A DNA stretch of 64,000 nt. Source: Ruminococcus sp. Lineage in GTDB: Bacteria > Bacillota > Clostridia > Oscillospirales > Ruminococcaceae. The number at the start of each line of letters is the position of its first letter. Position 1 is the stretch's first letter. Location of the stretch: assembly GCA_015066665.1 (NCBI GenBank), contig SVNX01000007.1, positions 16,437 to 80,436 of the forward strand. The letters are read 5' to 3'. The position numbers and the translations under genes are program-made. Below the pieces are notes generated by a model. It was given only the letters and a program-made list of their open reading frames with translations. It was not told where the DNA came from and ran no database searches. Below are positions 16,632 to 23,161 of this stretch, piece after piece.

Positions 16632-16910
16632 TCATATCTCCTGTCTCCCCCAAGCCCGCATCAGCTCACGTCTGAGAGCGGTCATGGTCACGAGCACCTC
16701 GGCACGGCGATCCTGCTTGAGCTGCCACTCCCGCAGCTGCATGTCCGTGACCCTGTCCGCCAGATACAGCTCGTAGTCGATCCATGCCGCAAGTGTGATC
16801 ACGCCCAGCACGCAAGCCCAGCAGAAGCTGTCGGGGCTGCTTGTCATGAGGAAATGCACGGCAGGGATGCATGCGGTGAGGGAGAGGAGGAGGGGGATTG
16901 CTTTTTTCAT
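16632..16910 (-). CDS. Small phage membrane protein
   Basis: A 92-residue product with two N-terminal hydrophobic helices (LLLSLTACIPAVHFL and FCWACVLGVITLAAWI) and a charged cytoplasmic-type C-terminal helix (LREWQLKQDRRAEVLVTM). No family recognised. It overlaps the gene upstream by 4 bases. It may be a membrane-linked effector of early infection. Confidence 0.6.
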   Translation of the reverse strand: MKKAIPLLLSLTACIPAVHFLMTSSPDSFCWACVLGVITLAAWIDYELYLADRVTDMQLREWQLKQDRRAEVLVTMTALRRELMRAWGRQEI

Positions 16911-17098
16911 GGGGTGGCCTCCTCTCTTTGTTCCTGTCTCCAGCGTTCAAAATCCGCAGCGATGACGGGATCTGCAAAGAACTTCCTCATTGCTTTGACC
17001 ATTTCTCTGGTAAGTGCACGCATCTGACTGGTCTGCGGGTCCTGCCCTGCGGCTTCGACCGTGATGGTGCGTGGTGTCTGGTTGGTTTTTCTTGGCAT
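16907..17098 (-). CDS. Small basic phage protein
   Basis: A 63-residue product (MPRKTNQTPRTITVEAAG at the start, FERWRQEQREEATP at the end). ATG 17098 is chosen because GGAGGAGTGAAC precedes it; a GTG two codons earlier is less likely. The helical second half may be a short DNA-binding element. Function unknown. Confidence 0.58.
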   Translation of the reverse strand: MPRKTNQTPRTITVEAAGQDPQTSQMRALTREMVKAMRKFFADPVIAADFERWRQEQREEATP

Positions 17099-17100
17099 GT

Positions 17101-17247
17101 TCACTCCTCCTTTCCTGTTGTTACCTGCTGCATGTTGCGGAGCAGGACGAATGCCAGCTCCAGAATTGCATTGACGATCCTCTGGTCAGCCGGTGCAAGG
17201 TCATGATAGACCTGTCTTGCAGCCTGTACAGTGTCGGGTTTTGTCAT
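17101..17247 (-). CDS. First gene of the lytic operon, small protein
   Basis: A 48-residue product (MTKPDTVQAARQVYHDLAP at the start, a helical middle with LELAFVLLRNMQQV). The start at 17247 follows AAGGAGGTACCCACC. It is the first gene after the lytic promoter at 17333, so it would be made first on induction, the usual place for an anti-repressor or Cro-like switch protein. No helix-turn-helix is obvious. Confidence 0.6.
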   Translation of the reverse strand: MTKPDTVQAARQVYHDLAPADQRIVNAILELAFVLLRNMQQVTTGKEE

Positions 17248-17332
17248 GGTGGGTACCTCCTTTGTTTCATTTTTTCGTAGGCGGGAGACAAAACTTCTTT
17301 GGAATTGTCCGTTTTGTACTTGCCGTAATGAT

Positions 17333-17361
17333 ATTATATACCCATTTCGGACTTTTGTCAA
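17333..17361 (-). promoter_or_regulatory. Lytic early promoter
   Basis: On the - strand: TTGACA (17356-17361), 17-base spacer, TATAAT (17333-17338), a perfect consensus promoter. It drives the leftward early operon. The operators at 17371-17409 lie just upstream of its -35, and a further half-site TTGTAC lies near its start, so the repressor should act here. Confidence 0.85.
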
Positions 17362-17370
17362 GAAAAATAA

Positions 17371-17409
17371 TGTACAAATTGTACCTCAAACGTTTGTACA
17401 ACTTGTACA
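17371..17409. promoter_or_regulatory. Repressor operators
   Basis: Two palindromic sites: TGTACAAATTGTAC (17371-17384) and TTGTACAACTTGTACA (17394-17409). They share the TTGTACAA core and lie between the two divergent promoters. They are the probable binding sites of the adjacent CI/LexA-type repressor. A single GTAC half-site near 17448 lies in the repressor promoter. Confidence 0.8.
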
Positions 17410-17437
17410 TTTCGGATTATTTTAGAATAATTGGGTA

Positions 17438-17466
17438 TTGACAGAAGTACGTTTTGGGTGTATAAT
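17438..17466 (+). promoter_or_regulatory. Repressor promoter
   Basis: TTGACA (17438-17443), 17-base spacer, TATAAT (17461-17466), a perfect consensus, reading into the repressor gene 30 bases downstream. With the lytic promoter it makes a back-to-back pair around shared operators. Confidence 0.85.
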
Positions 17467-17495
17467 GAAATTAACAACTTATGGAGGTGAAAATC

Positions 17496-18215
17496 TTGGT
17501 AGGAAACAAATTAAAAGAATTGCGTACCGCCAGAGGATATACCATTGTCCAGTTGTGTGAGCTGCTTGACATGAATCCGAATACTTATGCCAAGTACGAA
17601 CGTGATGAGAGAGACGTTAGCACTGATACTCTTGTAAAAGTTGCTGATTTCTACCGTGTCACCACCGACTATCTTCTCGGACGAGAGCCTCAGGCGAATC
17701 CGTTTGCGTCCCTCAATCTCCAGATGGGGGAGGAGGAAGCAATGGCGAAGTACGCCCAGCTCCCTGAGGAGGTGCGCATGATTATCCTTGACGTCATGAT
17801 CCAGCTGTCAGAAGCCGCAAAGTCCGGCATGGTCAGAAAGGAGCAGCCGCCCATCATTATGATCCAGAGACACCGCAGCAAGGCATCCGCCGGCGGTGGC
17901 TATGATCTCCGCAATGAGGATGAATGGGAAAATGTTCAGGTTCTTGCCGATGGAGCCGCAGAGAATGCGGATTTTGTCGTTGAGGTGGAGGGCAACTCCA
18001 TGCTGCCGGATTATCAGGACGGTGATCTGGTGCTCATTGTGCTTGATCCGGATGTGCCGGTCGGCAAGGTCGGTCTGTTCCGGCAGGGTGACAAGGGCTA
18101 TATCAAGGAGAGGGGAGAAGATCGTCTGATCTCCCGCAATCCTGACTTTGAGGACATTTATGGTGAAGTGGAATGTATCGGCAGAGTGATCGGAATTGCT
18201 GAGCTGCCGGAGTAA
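17496..18215 (+). CDS. CI/LexA-type phage repressor (HTH and S24 peptidase)
   Basis: Keeps the prophage silent by binding the operators at 17371-17409. The product is 239 residues from TTG 17496, chosen because GGAGGTGA ends five bases upstream; the ATG at 17481 lies within that site. An N-terminal XRE-type helix-turn-helix spans residues 4-60 (GNKLKELRTARGYT). The C-terminal S24 self-cleaving domain has the catalytic Ser168 (VEGNSML) and Lys204 (GYIKE). A likely cleavage site is A132-G133 in SAGGG. Induction would therefore be RecA-dependent during DNA damage, as in lambda. Confidence 0.92.
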   Translation: MVGNKLKELRTARGYTIVQLCELLDMNPNTYAKYERDERDVSTDTLVKVADFYRVTTDYLLGREPQANPFASLNLQMGEEEAMAKYAQLPEEVRMIILDVMIQLSEAAKSGMVRKEQPPIIMIQRHRSKASAGGGYDLRNEDEWENVQVLADGAAENADFVVEVEGNSMLPDYQDGDLVLIVLDPDVPVGKVGLFRQGDKGYIKERGEDRLISRNPDFEDIYGEVECIGRVIGIAELPE

Positions 18216-18232
18216 TGGGGGAGTGTGGGAAA

Positions 18233-18952
18233 ATGAAAAACCAGACAATTTCAGTGATATTTACCGTATTGTTAATATTGATTCAATGCGGGTTTGCAGC
18301 ATTTGGGTTAATTCTTGTGCTGGGTATGATCCTGAATAATGCCATACCAAGTGCAATTATTATGCTGCTTTCGGCGTTAGTCGTCTCTCCGCTGATCAGG
18401 CTTACGCCGGTTTTGAAGAAAATTCCTATATTGCGTGCGGTCTTGCAATTTGTGATGGCGTTCGTGCTTTTTATCATCAGTTTTTTGGTAATGCCTCCGT
18501 TAGAAGATACTGATAAAGCAGATGTATCTTCCCAATCGGCCATTGTTCAGACTGAAACAGATACAGCAGAAACAGAGTCAACTGAGGTTTCATCTGAAGA
18601 TACCGCTGCAGCCAGCTCTATTTCTGTTACAGTCACTACATCCGTTTCAACAACCACTACAACTACTACCAGTGCTACAACTACAACCACAGAAACAACT
18701 GTCACTACCACTACAACAACTACTGAGATTGTTACAACAACTGTATCGCCTGCAACTGTTATTACAACGTACACAACCGTAAAGCCTGTGAATACTATTA
18801 CATATGTATGCAATACAAGTTCCATGAAGTTCCATTATCCTTCCTGTTCTTCCGTTGATAATATCAGTAGCCAGAATCGTTCTGATTCCACAAAAACACG
18901 AGAAGAATTGATTGCTATGGGATATGACCCGTGTGGCAGATGCCACCCATAA
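18233..18952 (+). CDS. Lysogenic membrane protein with Thr-rich linker and zinc-finger-like tail
   Basis: A 239-residue product 17 bases after the repressor and probably co-expressed in the lysogen. Three hydrophobic helices occupy residues 5-95. A long linker of mostly Thr/Val/Ser follows (about residues 100-190), read as ACN codons with many near-repeats. The last 50 residues (YVCNTSSMKFHYPSC to PCGRCHP) form a C...H..C...C..C site of the Ada/Kelch-type zinc finger also seen after MBL nucleases and in surface proteins. It may be a lysogenic conversion or superinfection-exclusion protein. Function unproven. Confidence 0.72.
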   Translation: MKNQTISVIFTVLLILIQCGFAAFGLILVLGMILNNAIPSAIIMLLSALVVSPLIRLTPVLKKIPILRAVLQFVMAFVLFIISFLVMPPLEDTDKADVSSQSAIVQTETDTAETESTEVSSEDTAAASSISVTVTTSVSTTTTTTTSATTTTTETTVTTTTTTTEIVTTTVSPATVITTYTTVKPVNTITYVCNTSSMKFHYPSCSSVDNISSQNRSDSTKTREELIAMGYDPCGRCHP

Positions 18953-19000
18953 TAAAATAAAAAAATCCGCCCAGTGCCGCGAACACCGGACGGACTATGT

Positions 19001-19037
19001 AAGGATGTTCAAAGATTACTACCTCTTGAACATCCTT
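19001..19037. terminator. Hairpin between membrane protein and integrase genes
   Basis: A perfect 12-bp inverted repeat, AAGGATGTTCAA (19001-19012) and TTGAACATCCTT (19026-19037), with a 13-base loop. Rightward it is followed by ATTATACC, not a T-run, so termination is not certain; it could instead be an operator or an RNA element controlling the integrase. Confidence 0.5.
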
Positions 19038-19089
19038 ATTATACCACATTGTAAAATAAAATGCAAGTGTTATATGAGGAGGAACCTAT

Positions 19090-20550
19090 ATGAATGCAGT
19101 GATTTATGCCCGCTACAGCTCTGACAAACAGACGGAGCAGTCCATCGAGGGGCAGCTCCGTGACTGCATGGCATTTGCCGAAGCAGAGAATCTGACCGTT
19201 ATTGACACCTATATCGACAGAGCCATGAGCGGCAAGACCGATCTGCGTCCGGCATTTCAGAAGATGATCTCCGACAGTGCAAGCCGGAAGTTTGAATGCA
19301 TCATCGTATGGAAGCTTGACCGCTTTGCCCGTAACCGCTACGACAGTGCTGTATACAAGGCCAAGCTCCGGAAGAACGGTGTGCGTGTCCTGTCTGCGCA
19401 GGAGCACATCACCAGCAGCCCCGAGGGCATCATCATGGAGGGCCTGCTCGAAGCAATGAACGAATACTACAGTGCCGAGCTGTCTGTCAAGGTCAAACGT
19501 GGCATGCGGGAGAATGTGCTGAAGTCTAAGACAACCGGCGGAAACATTCCGCTCGGCTTCCGTGTCGGCGCAGACAAGCAGCTGGAGATCGATCCGGCCG
19601 GCGCACAGATCGTGCGGAAGATCTTCGACATGTACAACTCCGGGAGCACCTACACAGAGATCATCAATACCCTGAATGCGATGGGTCTGCGGACTTCAAA
19701 GGGGAATCCCTTCAATAAGAACAGCATCGCACGGGTACTGGTGAACCGGAAATACATAGGGGAGTACACCGTGCAGGGGATTGATGCGGTGTCCGAATGC
19801 CCTGCCATCATCGAGAGGAGTGTTTTCATGAATGCACAGCGACAGCTGGAGAGTGCGTCAAAGAAGCGAAAAAAGCGTGAGAATCACATCTGTCTGCTGA
19901 CTGGTAAGCTGAGGTGCGGCACCTGCGGCGGGATGATGTTCGGTACAGCAGGTACAGCAAAGTCCGGCAAGGTGTATCATTACTACAAGTGCCGAAGCGG
20001 ATGTGAGAGACCGGCAGTGCAGGAGGAACTGAACGCTCTGGTGATGCAGGTGATTGCGGAGTATCTGTCTGAGGATCAGATCCAAAGAATTGCAGAGATG
20101 GCATACAATCTTTATCAGGAAGAATCGGCAGATGATACAGATCTGACCATGCTGCGGAATCAGCTGAAGGAAGTGAACCGGAAGATCCAGAATGCAGTGA
20201 ATGCGGTCATGAACGGCATGGCATCCACTGCCCTGCAGACGGCTCTGGCACAGCTGGAGGATGAGAAGTCACAGCTTGAGGTTGAGGTAGCAAAGGCAGA
20301 GATTGGCCATCCTGAGTTTAATCAGGAACATTTCCATTACTTTCTGAAGCGTTTTGCAGATGCAGAAATAGATGAAGACCTTGCAGTGCAGATGGTGGAC
20401 ACACTGGTGAATTGTGTTGTTCTCTATCCGGACCGCATCGCGATTCTGATTAACGTCACAAACAACGAAAACACCCCACCTTTGGAAGTCATTACTTCAA
20501 AAGTGGAGTGTTCACGAATAGTGTTGAATGGTGACCCGTACGGGAATTGA
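19090..20550 (+). CDS. Large serine integrase
   Basis: Site-specific recombinase that inserts and excises the prophage. The product is 486 residues. The catalytic domain begins MNAVIYARYSSDKQTEQS, with nucleophile Ser10; KLDRFARNRYDS holds the conserved Arg residues. The recombinase domain follows (GNIPLGFRVG...), then a zinc ribbon (CGTCGGMMF and CRSGC), a coiled coil (about residues 345-405) and a C-terminal tail. The last seven codons lie in the 3' end of tRNA-Glu on the other strand. The ribosome site is GAGGAGGAACCTAT. The gene looks intact. Confidence 0.95.
   Translation: MNAVIYARYSSDKQTEQSIEGQLRDCMAFAEAENLTVIDTYIDRAMSGKTDLRPAFQKMISDSASRKFECIIVWKLDRFARNRYDSAVYKAKLRKNGVRVLSAQEHITSSPEGIIMEGLLEAMNEYYSAELSVKVKRGMRENVLKSKTTGGNIPLGFRVGADKQLEIDPAGAQIVRKIFDMYNSGSTYTEIINTLNAMGLRTSKGNPFNKNSIARVLVNRKYIGEYTVQGIDAVSECPAIIERSVFMNAQRQLESASKKRKKRENHICLLTGKLRCGTCGGMMFGTAGTAKSGKVYHYYKCRSGCERPAVQEELNALVMQVIAEYLSEDQIQRIAEMAYNLYQEESADDTDLTMLRNQLKEVNRKIQNAVNAVMNGMASTALQTALAQLEDEKSQLEVEVAKAEIGHPEFNQEHFHYFLKRFADAEIDEDLAVQMVDTLVNCVVLYPDRIAILINVTNNENTPPLEVITSKVECSRIVLNGDPYGN
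20529..20550. other. Probable phage attachment site (right junction)
   Basis: The 22 bases shared by the integrase 3' end and the tRNA-Glu 3' end (including its CCA). An intact tRNA next to an integrase whose coding end is supplied by the tRNA is the signature of integration at a tRNA 3' end. The partner site should lie left of base 1 as a copy of part of this sequence. Confidence 0.6.
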
Positions 20551-20603
20551 ACCCATGATTCCGCCGTGAAAGGGCGGTGTCTTAACCTCTTGACCAACGG
20601 GCC
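20529..20603 (-). tRNA. tRNA-Glu (TTC)
   Basis: On the - strand the acceptor GGCCCGT pairs with ACGGGTC (one G-U), followed by discriminator A and encoded CCA. The anticodon arm is CCGCC-CTTTCAC-GGCGG with anticodon TTC. The T-loop is TTCAATT. The 3' end overlaps the integrase gene. Confidence 0.96.
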
Positions 20604-20604
20604 A

Positions 20605-20681
20605 TGGTAGCGGCAGCAGGATTCGAACCAGCGACCTTTCGGGTATGAACCGAGCGCTCTAGCCAACTGAGCTATGCCGCC
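20605..20681 (-). tRNA. tRNA-Met (CAT), elongator type
   Basis: On the - strand the acceptor GGCGGCA pairs with TGCCGCT (one G-U), with encoded CCA. The anticodon loop is TTCATAC, anticodon CAT. The D arm and the CTGGTTCGAATCC T arm fit the elongator rather than the initiator or the Ile-CAT type. It is transcribed first, with tRNA-Glu one base downstream. Confidence 0.93.
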
Positions 20682-20710
20682 ACACTTGTGCTGCGTTTCA
20701 CAGCTTTCCT

Positions 20711-20739
20711 ATTATACCACGTTTTTTTCAATTTGTCAA
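20711..20739 (-). promoter_or_regulatory. tRNA operon promoter
   Basis: On the - strand: TTGACA (20734-20739), 17-base spacer, TATAAT (20711-20716). It lies 30 bases upstream of tRNA-Met and should drive both tRNAs. Confidence 0.85.
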
Positions 20740-20938
20740 GTGCTATTTTCATGTATATCCAAGAAATATCCTACGAGCTCTCTGCAAAATGACAGATTGA
20801 CTAAATATCGCATCAAAACTTTGGTAATTCTGACGCCATAAATGCGTGAAGCTCGTGCGTATTATTTGACAGAAAGGTGGTGAATTCACGAAATTTTGCG
20901 GATTCCGGCCATTTGTGCCATATGGCAGATAAAAGCAC

Positions 20939-20967
20939 TTGACATTTGCCATAAAACATTGTATAAT
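20939..20967 (+). promoter_or_regulatory. Promoter of the cohesin-like lipoprotein gene
   Basis: TTGACA (20939-20944), 17-base spacer, TATAAT (20962-20967), 40 bases upstream of the start codon. The 200 bases between this and the tRNA promoter are AT-rich and hold no convincing gene. Confidence 0.85.
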
Positions 20968-21006
20968 AAATAATGTCTGAAATATCTATCAGAAAGGACG
21001 ATTCAC

Positions 21007-21813
21007 ATGAAAAATGTTATGAAAAAGGTAATCGCCATTTGTCTGGTTGCTTCCGTAGCCGTTGCAGCATTTGGCTGCAGCAGCGGTAAAAAGGGACCGG
21101 TTGTTGAAACAATGGCGCTTGAGGATGCAAAGCAGGAGCTTGAATTCAACTATAGTGCAGGCGGAAACGTGATCGATGCGACAGAAGGTCAGCAGCAGAA
21201 TGATGCAACTGAGCCGAATCAGGCAGCGACACAGCCCGCAGAGCCTGCCACTGAAATTGTTGAAGTGACAGACGAATCCGGTGAAGCTGTAACGGATGCA
21301 GCCGGTGTTGTGCAGACAGAGGTTGTGACCATTCCCGTTGCAACGGATCCTGCCACAGAGCCCGCTCCGACCCACACACCTTCCTATGATCTGTGTAAGG
21401 CAAACTGGCTCGACATGTCCAAGGCCGGTGACTATTTCTTCAACGGCGAGTTCCTGATCATCGAGTTTAAGCTCAATGACGATCTGCCGGACGGCTTCTA
21501 TCCGGTCAGCGTATACGAGACTGACATTGCAAGCTGGGAGCTGGTGACACATAAGCCCACTCTGATCGACGGCGGTATTGCAGTCGGCAGCGGTAAGGCA
21601 GAAGAGCAGGCTGCAGCCGGCGGTGACTTCACCCTGACTGTGGACAACACAACTGCAAAGGCCGGTGATACAGTCAAGGTGGCTGTGAACATTGAGAATA
21701 ACCCCGGTTTCTGCGGCTTCATCATCGATGTGAAGTATGACGCAGCAGCCATGACCATCGTGGATGCATACGGCGGTTCCGAGTTCGATGCAGCCATCAG
21801 CGTGGTTCAGTAA
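21007..21813 (+). CDS. Lipoprotein with cohesin-like segments in swapped order
   Basis: A secreted 268-residue lipoprotein with a signal peptide and lipobox ending AAFGC (Cys24). An acidic Pro/Thr/Ala linker spans about residues 55-122. Residues 127-194 (FNGEFLIIEFKLNDDLPDGFYPV, split) look like the second half of a cohesin fold. Residues 207-268 (LTVDNTTAKAGDTVKVAVNI) look like the first half. Normal cohesins have the opposite order, so this may be a circularly permuted or chimeric cohesin. Cohesins bind dockerins; a dockerin protein is encoded next door. Lipid anchoring would hold a partner at the membrane. Binding is untested. Confidence 0.75.
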   Translation: MKNVMKKVIAICLVASVAVAAFGCSSGKKGPVVETMALEDAKQELEFNYSAGGNVIDATEGQQQNDATEPNQAATQPAEPATEIVEVTDESGEAVTDAAGVVQTEVVTIPVATDPATEPAPTHTPSYDLCKANWLDMSKAGDYFFNGEFLIIEFKLNDDLPDGFYPVSVYETDIASWELVTHKPTLIDGGIAVGSGKAEEQAAAGGDFTLTVDNTTAKAGDTVKVAVNIENNPGFCGFIIDVKYDAAAMTIVDAYGGSEFDAAISVVQ

Positions 21814-21825
21814 ATTCCGATCCAT

Positions 21826-21858
21826 AAAAATGACTCCCGATGCGGGAGTCATTTTTTT
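21826..21858. terminator. Convergent intrinsic terminator
   Basis: Stem ATGACTCCC (21830-21838) with GGGAGTCAT (21844-21852) around a five-base loop. A-rich and T-rich flanks give T-runs in both directions, so it can end both the lipoprotein gene and the leftward deacetylase gene. Confidence 0.85.
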
Positions 21859-23152
21859 ATGCATTTTCAGAAAAGATCTTCTTTTTCATCAGCGCAAGGT
21901 CATAGCCGTTGAGCACGCCGTCCTTGTGCAGTTCACCGTTGTCCGGTGCCTTGAGGGTACCGGCGTGCAGGAGATATTTCTGCATCATCACAACATCGAT
22001 CAGCGTGAAGCTGCCGTCGGCGTTCACATCGCCCTCAACAGGGGAGGGGCCAGCGCCGTCATTGACGAGGATGTCGATCGAATATAGTTCCAATGTTCCG
22101 CCGTTCGGGAAGAGCTTCATGCCGTCAAGATCGGCATAATCCACGCCGTTTGCCTGCAGTCCCGCAATGATGTCGGATGCAAGATAGCACGCAGTTTCGC
22201 CGTTTGAATAGCTTGCCGGAATGGTCGCCCAGAGGCTGGCACCATTGCTCCACTGCTGCAGTGCGATCTGCGGTGCACTGGTGGCATGGTATTTGATTTC
22301 AATCGCATAGCTCTCACCGAGGGAGGCAAGCAGCTGCGTGTCGAGATTGCAGATCTCCGACCAGCCGCCCCAGCTGCTGTCGCCGGAGGCTTCACCCGTG
22401 TAGAGATTCTGGTGATGCGTGTAGCTGCCGCAAGGATATTTTGTGACCTCGCTGTAGATGAGGTCGCCCCGGGGTGTTTCGCCCTGCCGTTCGAAAAGCT
22501 CAGTGAGCGTTACGAATTCATAGCCCTGCTTGGTCAGCTCGGGCATGACGATTTTCAAGGCTTCCACTGTCTGGTCATTGCCGGCAGCATCGTGCATGAG
22601 GTAGATCATGCCGTCCTTTGCCGAGGAAAGAATGCTTTCCGCACGCTGTTCAGCAGTGACATCGGCCATAAAATCACGCACATCGTAGCCGCAGATGAAG
22701 GGCAGATCGATCACATCAAACATGGTCTGGTCGGTGGCGATGAAGGGCGGACGGAAGAATTTGGGATATTCGCCCGTAATTTCATAGACGGCCTCGTTCA
22801 CGAAGTTCACTTCCTCGAGGATCTCTTCCTCGGATCTGCCGGGAAGATTTGCGTGGGTTTTGGTATGATTGTCAATCTCGCAGCCCATGTCGTAGGCACG
22901 CTTGACGGAAACCGCACTCTCCTCATTGATGTTCGTACCGATCAGGAAGAACGAAGCTTTGGCGTCATACTCTTCAAGAATGTCGAGAATCTCGTTGGTT
23001 GTTGTGGTGTTCGGGCCGTCATCGAACGTCAGGGCGATGAGCTTTGAATCGTCCGTTGTGTCCGCTGCCCAGGTACCGAACGAGGGCTGCACGGCCATGA
23101 TGCAGGCAAGAACCATGCCCGCTGCATGTCTGAACAGATGTGTCCGTTTCAT
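21857..23152 (-). CDS. CE4 polysaccharide deacetylase with C-terminal dockerin
   Basis: A secreted 431-residue enzyme. A signal peptide ends near TWAA (residue 30). The NodB/CE4 domain spans about 35-245, with metal and catalytic motifs TFDDGP (42-47), NHTKTH with H96 and H100, FFRPPF, and LMHDA. A middle beta-rich domain (about 255-365, with several Trp) looks like a carbohydrate-binding module. The dockerin occupies 374-431, with two calcium repeats (GDVNADGSFTLIDVVMMQKY and DGVLNGYDLALMKK). It should remove acetyl groups from xylan, chitin or peptidoglycan while docked to a cellulosome. It starts 9 bases after ygiQ ends. Confidence 0.9.
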   Translation of the reverse strand: MKRTHLFRHAAGMVLACIMAVQPSFGTWAADTTDDSKLIALTFDDGPNTTTTNEILDILEEYDAKASFFLIGTNINEESAVSVKRAYDMGCEIDNHTKTHANLPGRSEEEILEEVNFVNEAVYEITGEYPKFFRPPFIATDQTMFDVIDLPFICGYDVRDFMADVTAEQRAESILSSAKDGMIYLMHDAAGNDQTVEALKIVMPELTKQGYEFVTLTELFERQGETPRGDLIYSEVTKYPCGSYTHHQNLYTGEASGDSSWGGWSEICNLDTQLLASLGESYAIEIKYHATSAPQIALQQWSNGASLWATIPASYSNGETACYLASDIIAGLQANGVDYADLDGMKLFPNGGTLELYSIDILVNDGAGPSPVEGDVNADGSFTLIDVVMMQKYLLHAGTLKAPDNGELHKDGVLNGYDLALMKKKIFSENA

Positions 23153-23161
23153 AACGCAGCA

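Larger units (their letters stand above)
1..20550. mobile_element. Prophage, siphovirus type, left end outside window
   Basis: A continuous block of phage genes: packaging and head genes at the left edge, replication genes in the middle, a divergent repressor/early-promoter switch near 17.3-17.5 kb and a serine integrase at the right end. The integrase stop codon lies inside the 3' end of tRNA-Glu, so the right boundary is close to 20529-20550. Tail, lysis and remaining head genes should lie left of base 1. All genes left of the switch are on the - strand and overlap by a few bases, as expected for one lytic transcript. No frameshift was seen in the recognisable genes, so the element may be intact; this is inference because the left part is missing. 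Confidence 0.93.

Noticed and set aside
18547..18825. Valine-rich - strand frame and Leu/Gln-rich + strand frame in the Thr-rich stalk
   Set aside because: They are shadows of the ACN repeat read in other frames.
19001..19037. Phage attachment site at the 12-bp inverted repeat upstream of the integrase
   Set aside because: It lies on the inner side of the integrase, while the outer side meets tRNA-Glu, the far better candidate.
20749..20952. 67-codon - strand frame between the tRNA and lipoprotein promoters
   Set aside because: Overlaps the lipoprotein promoter region, lacks a ribosome site and reads as random sequence.
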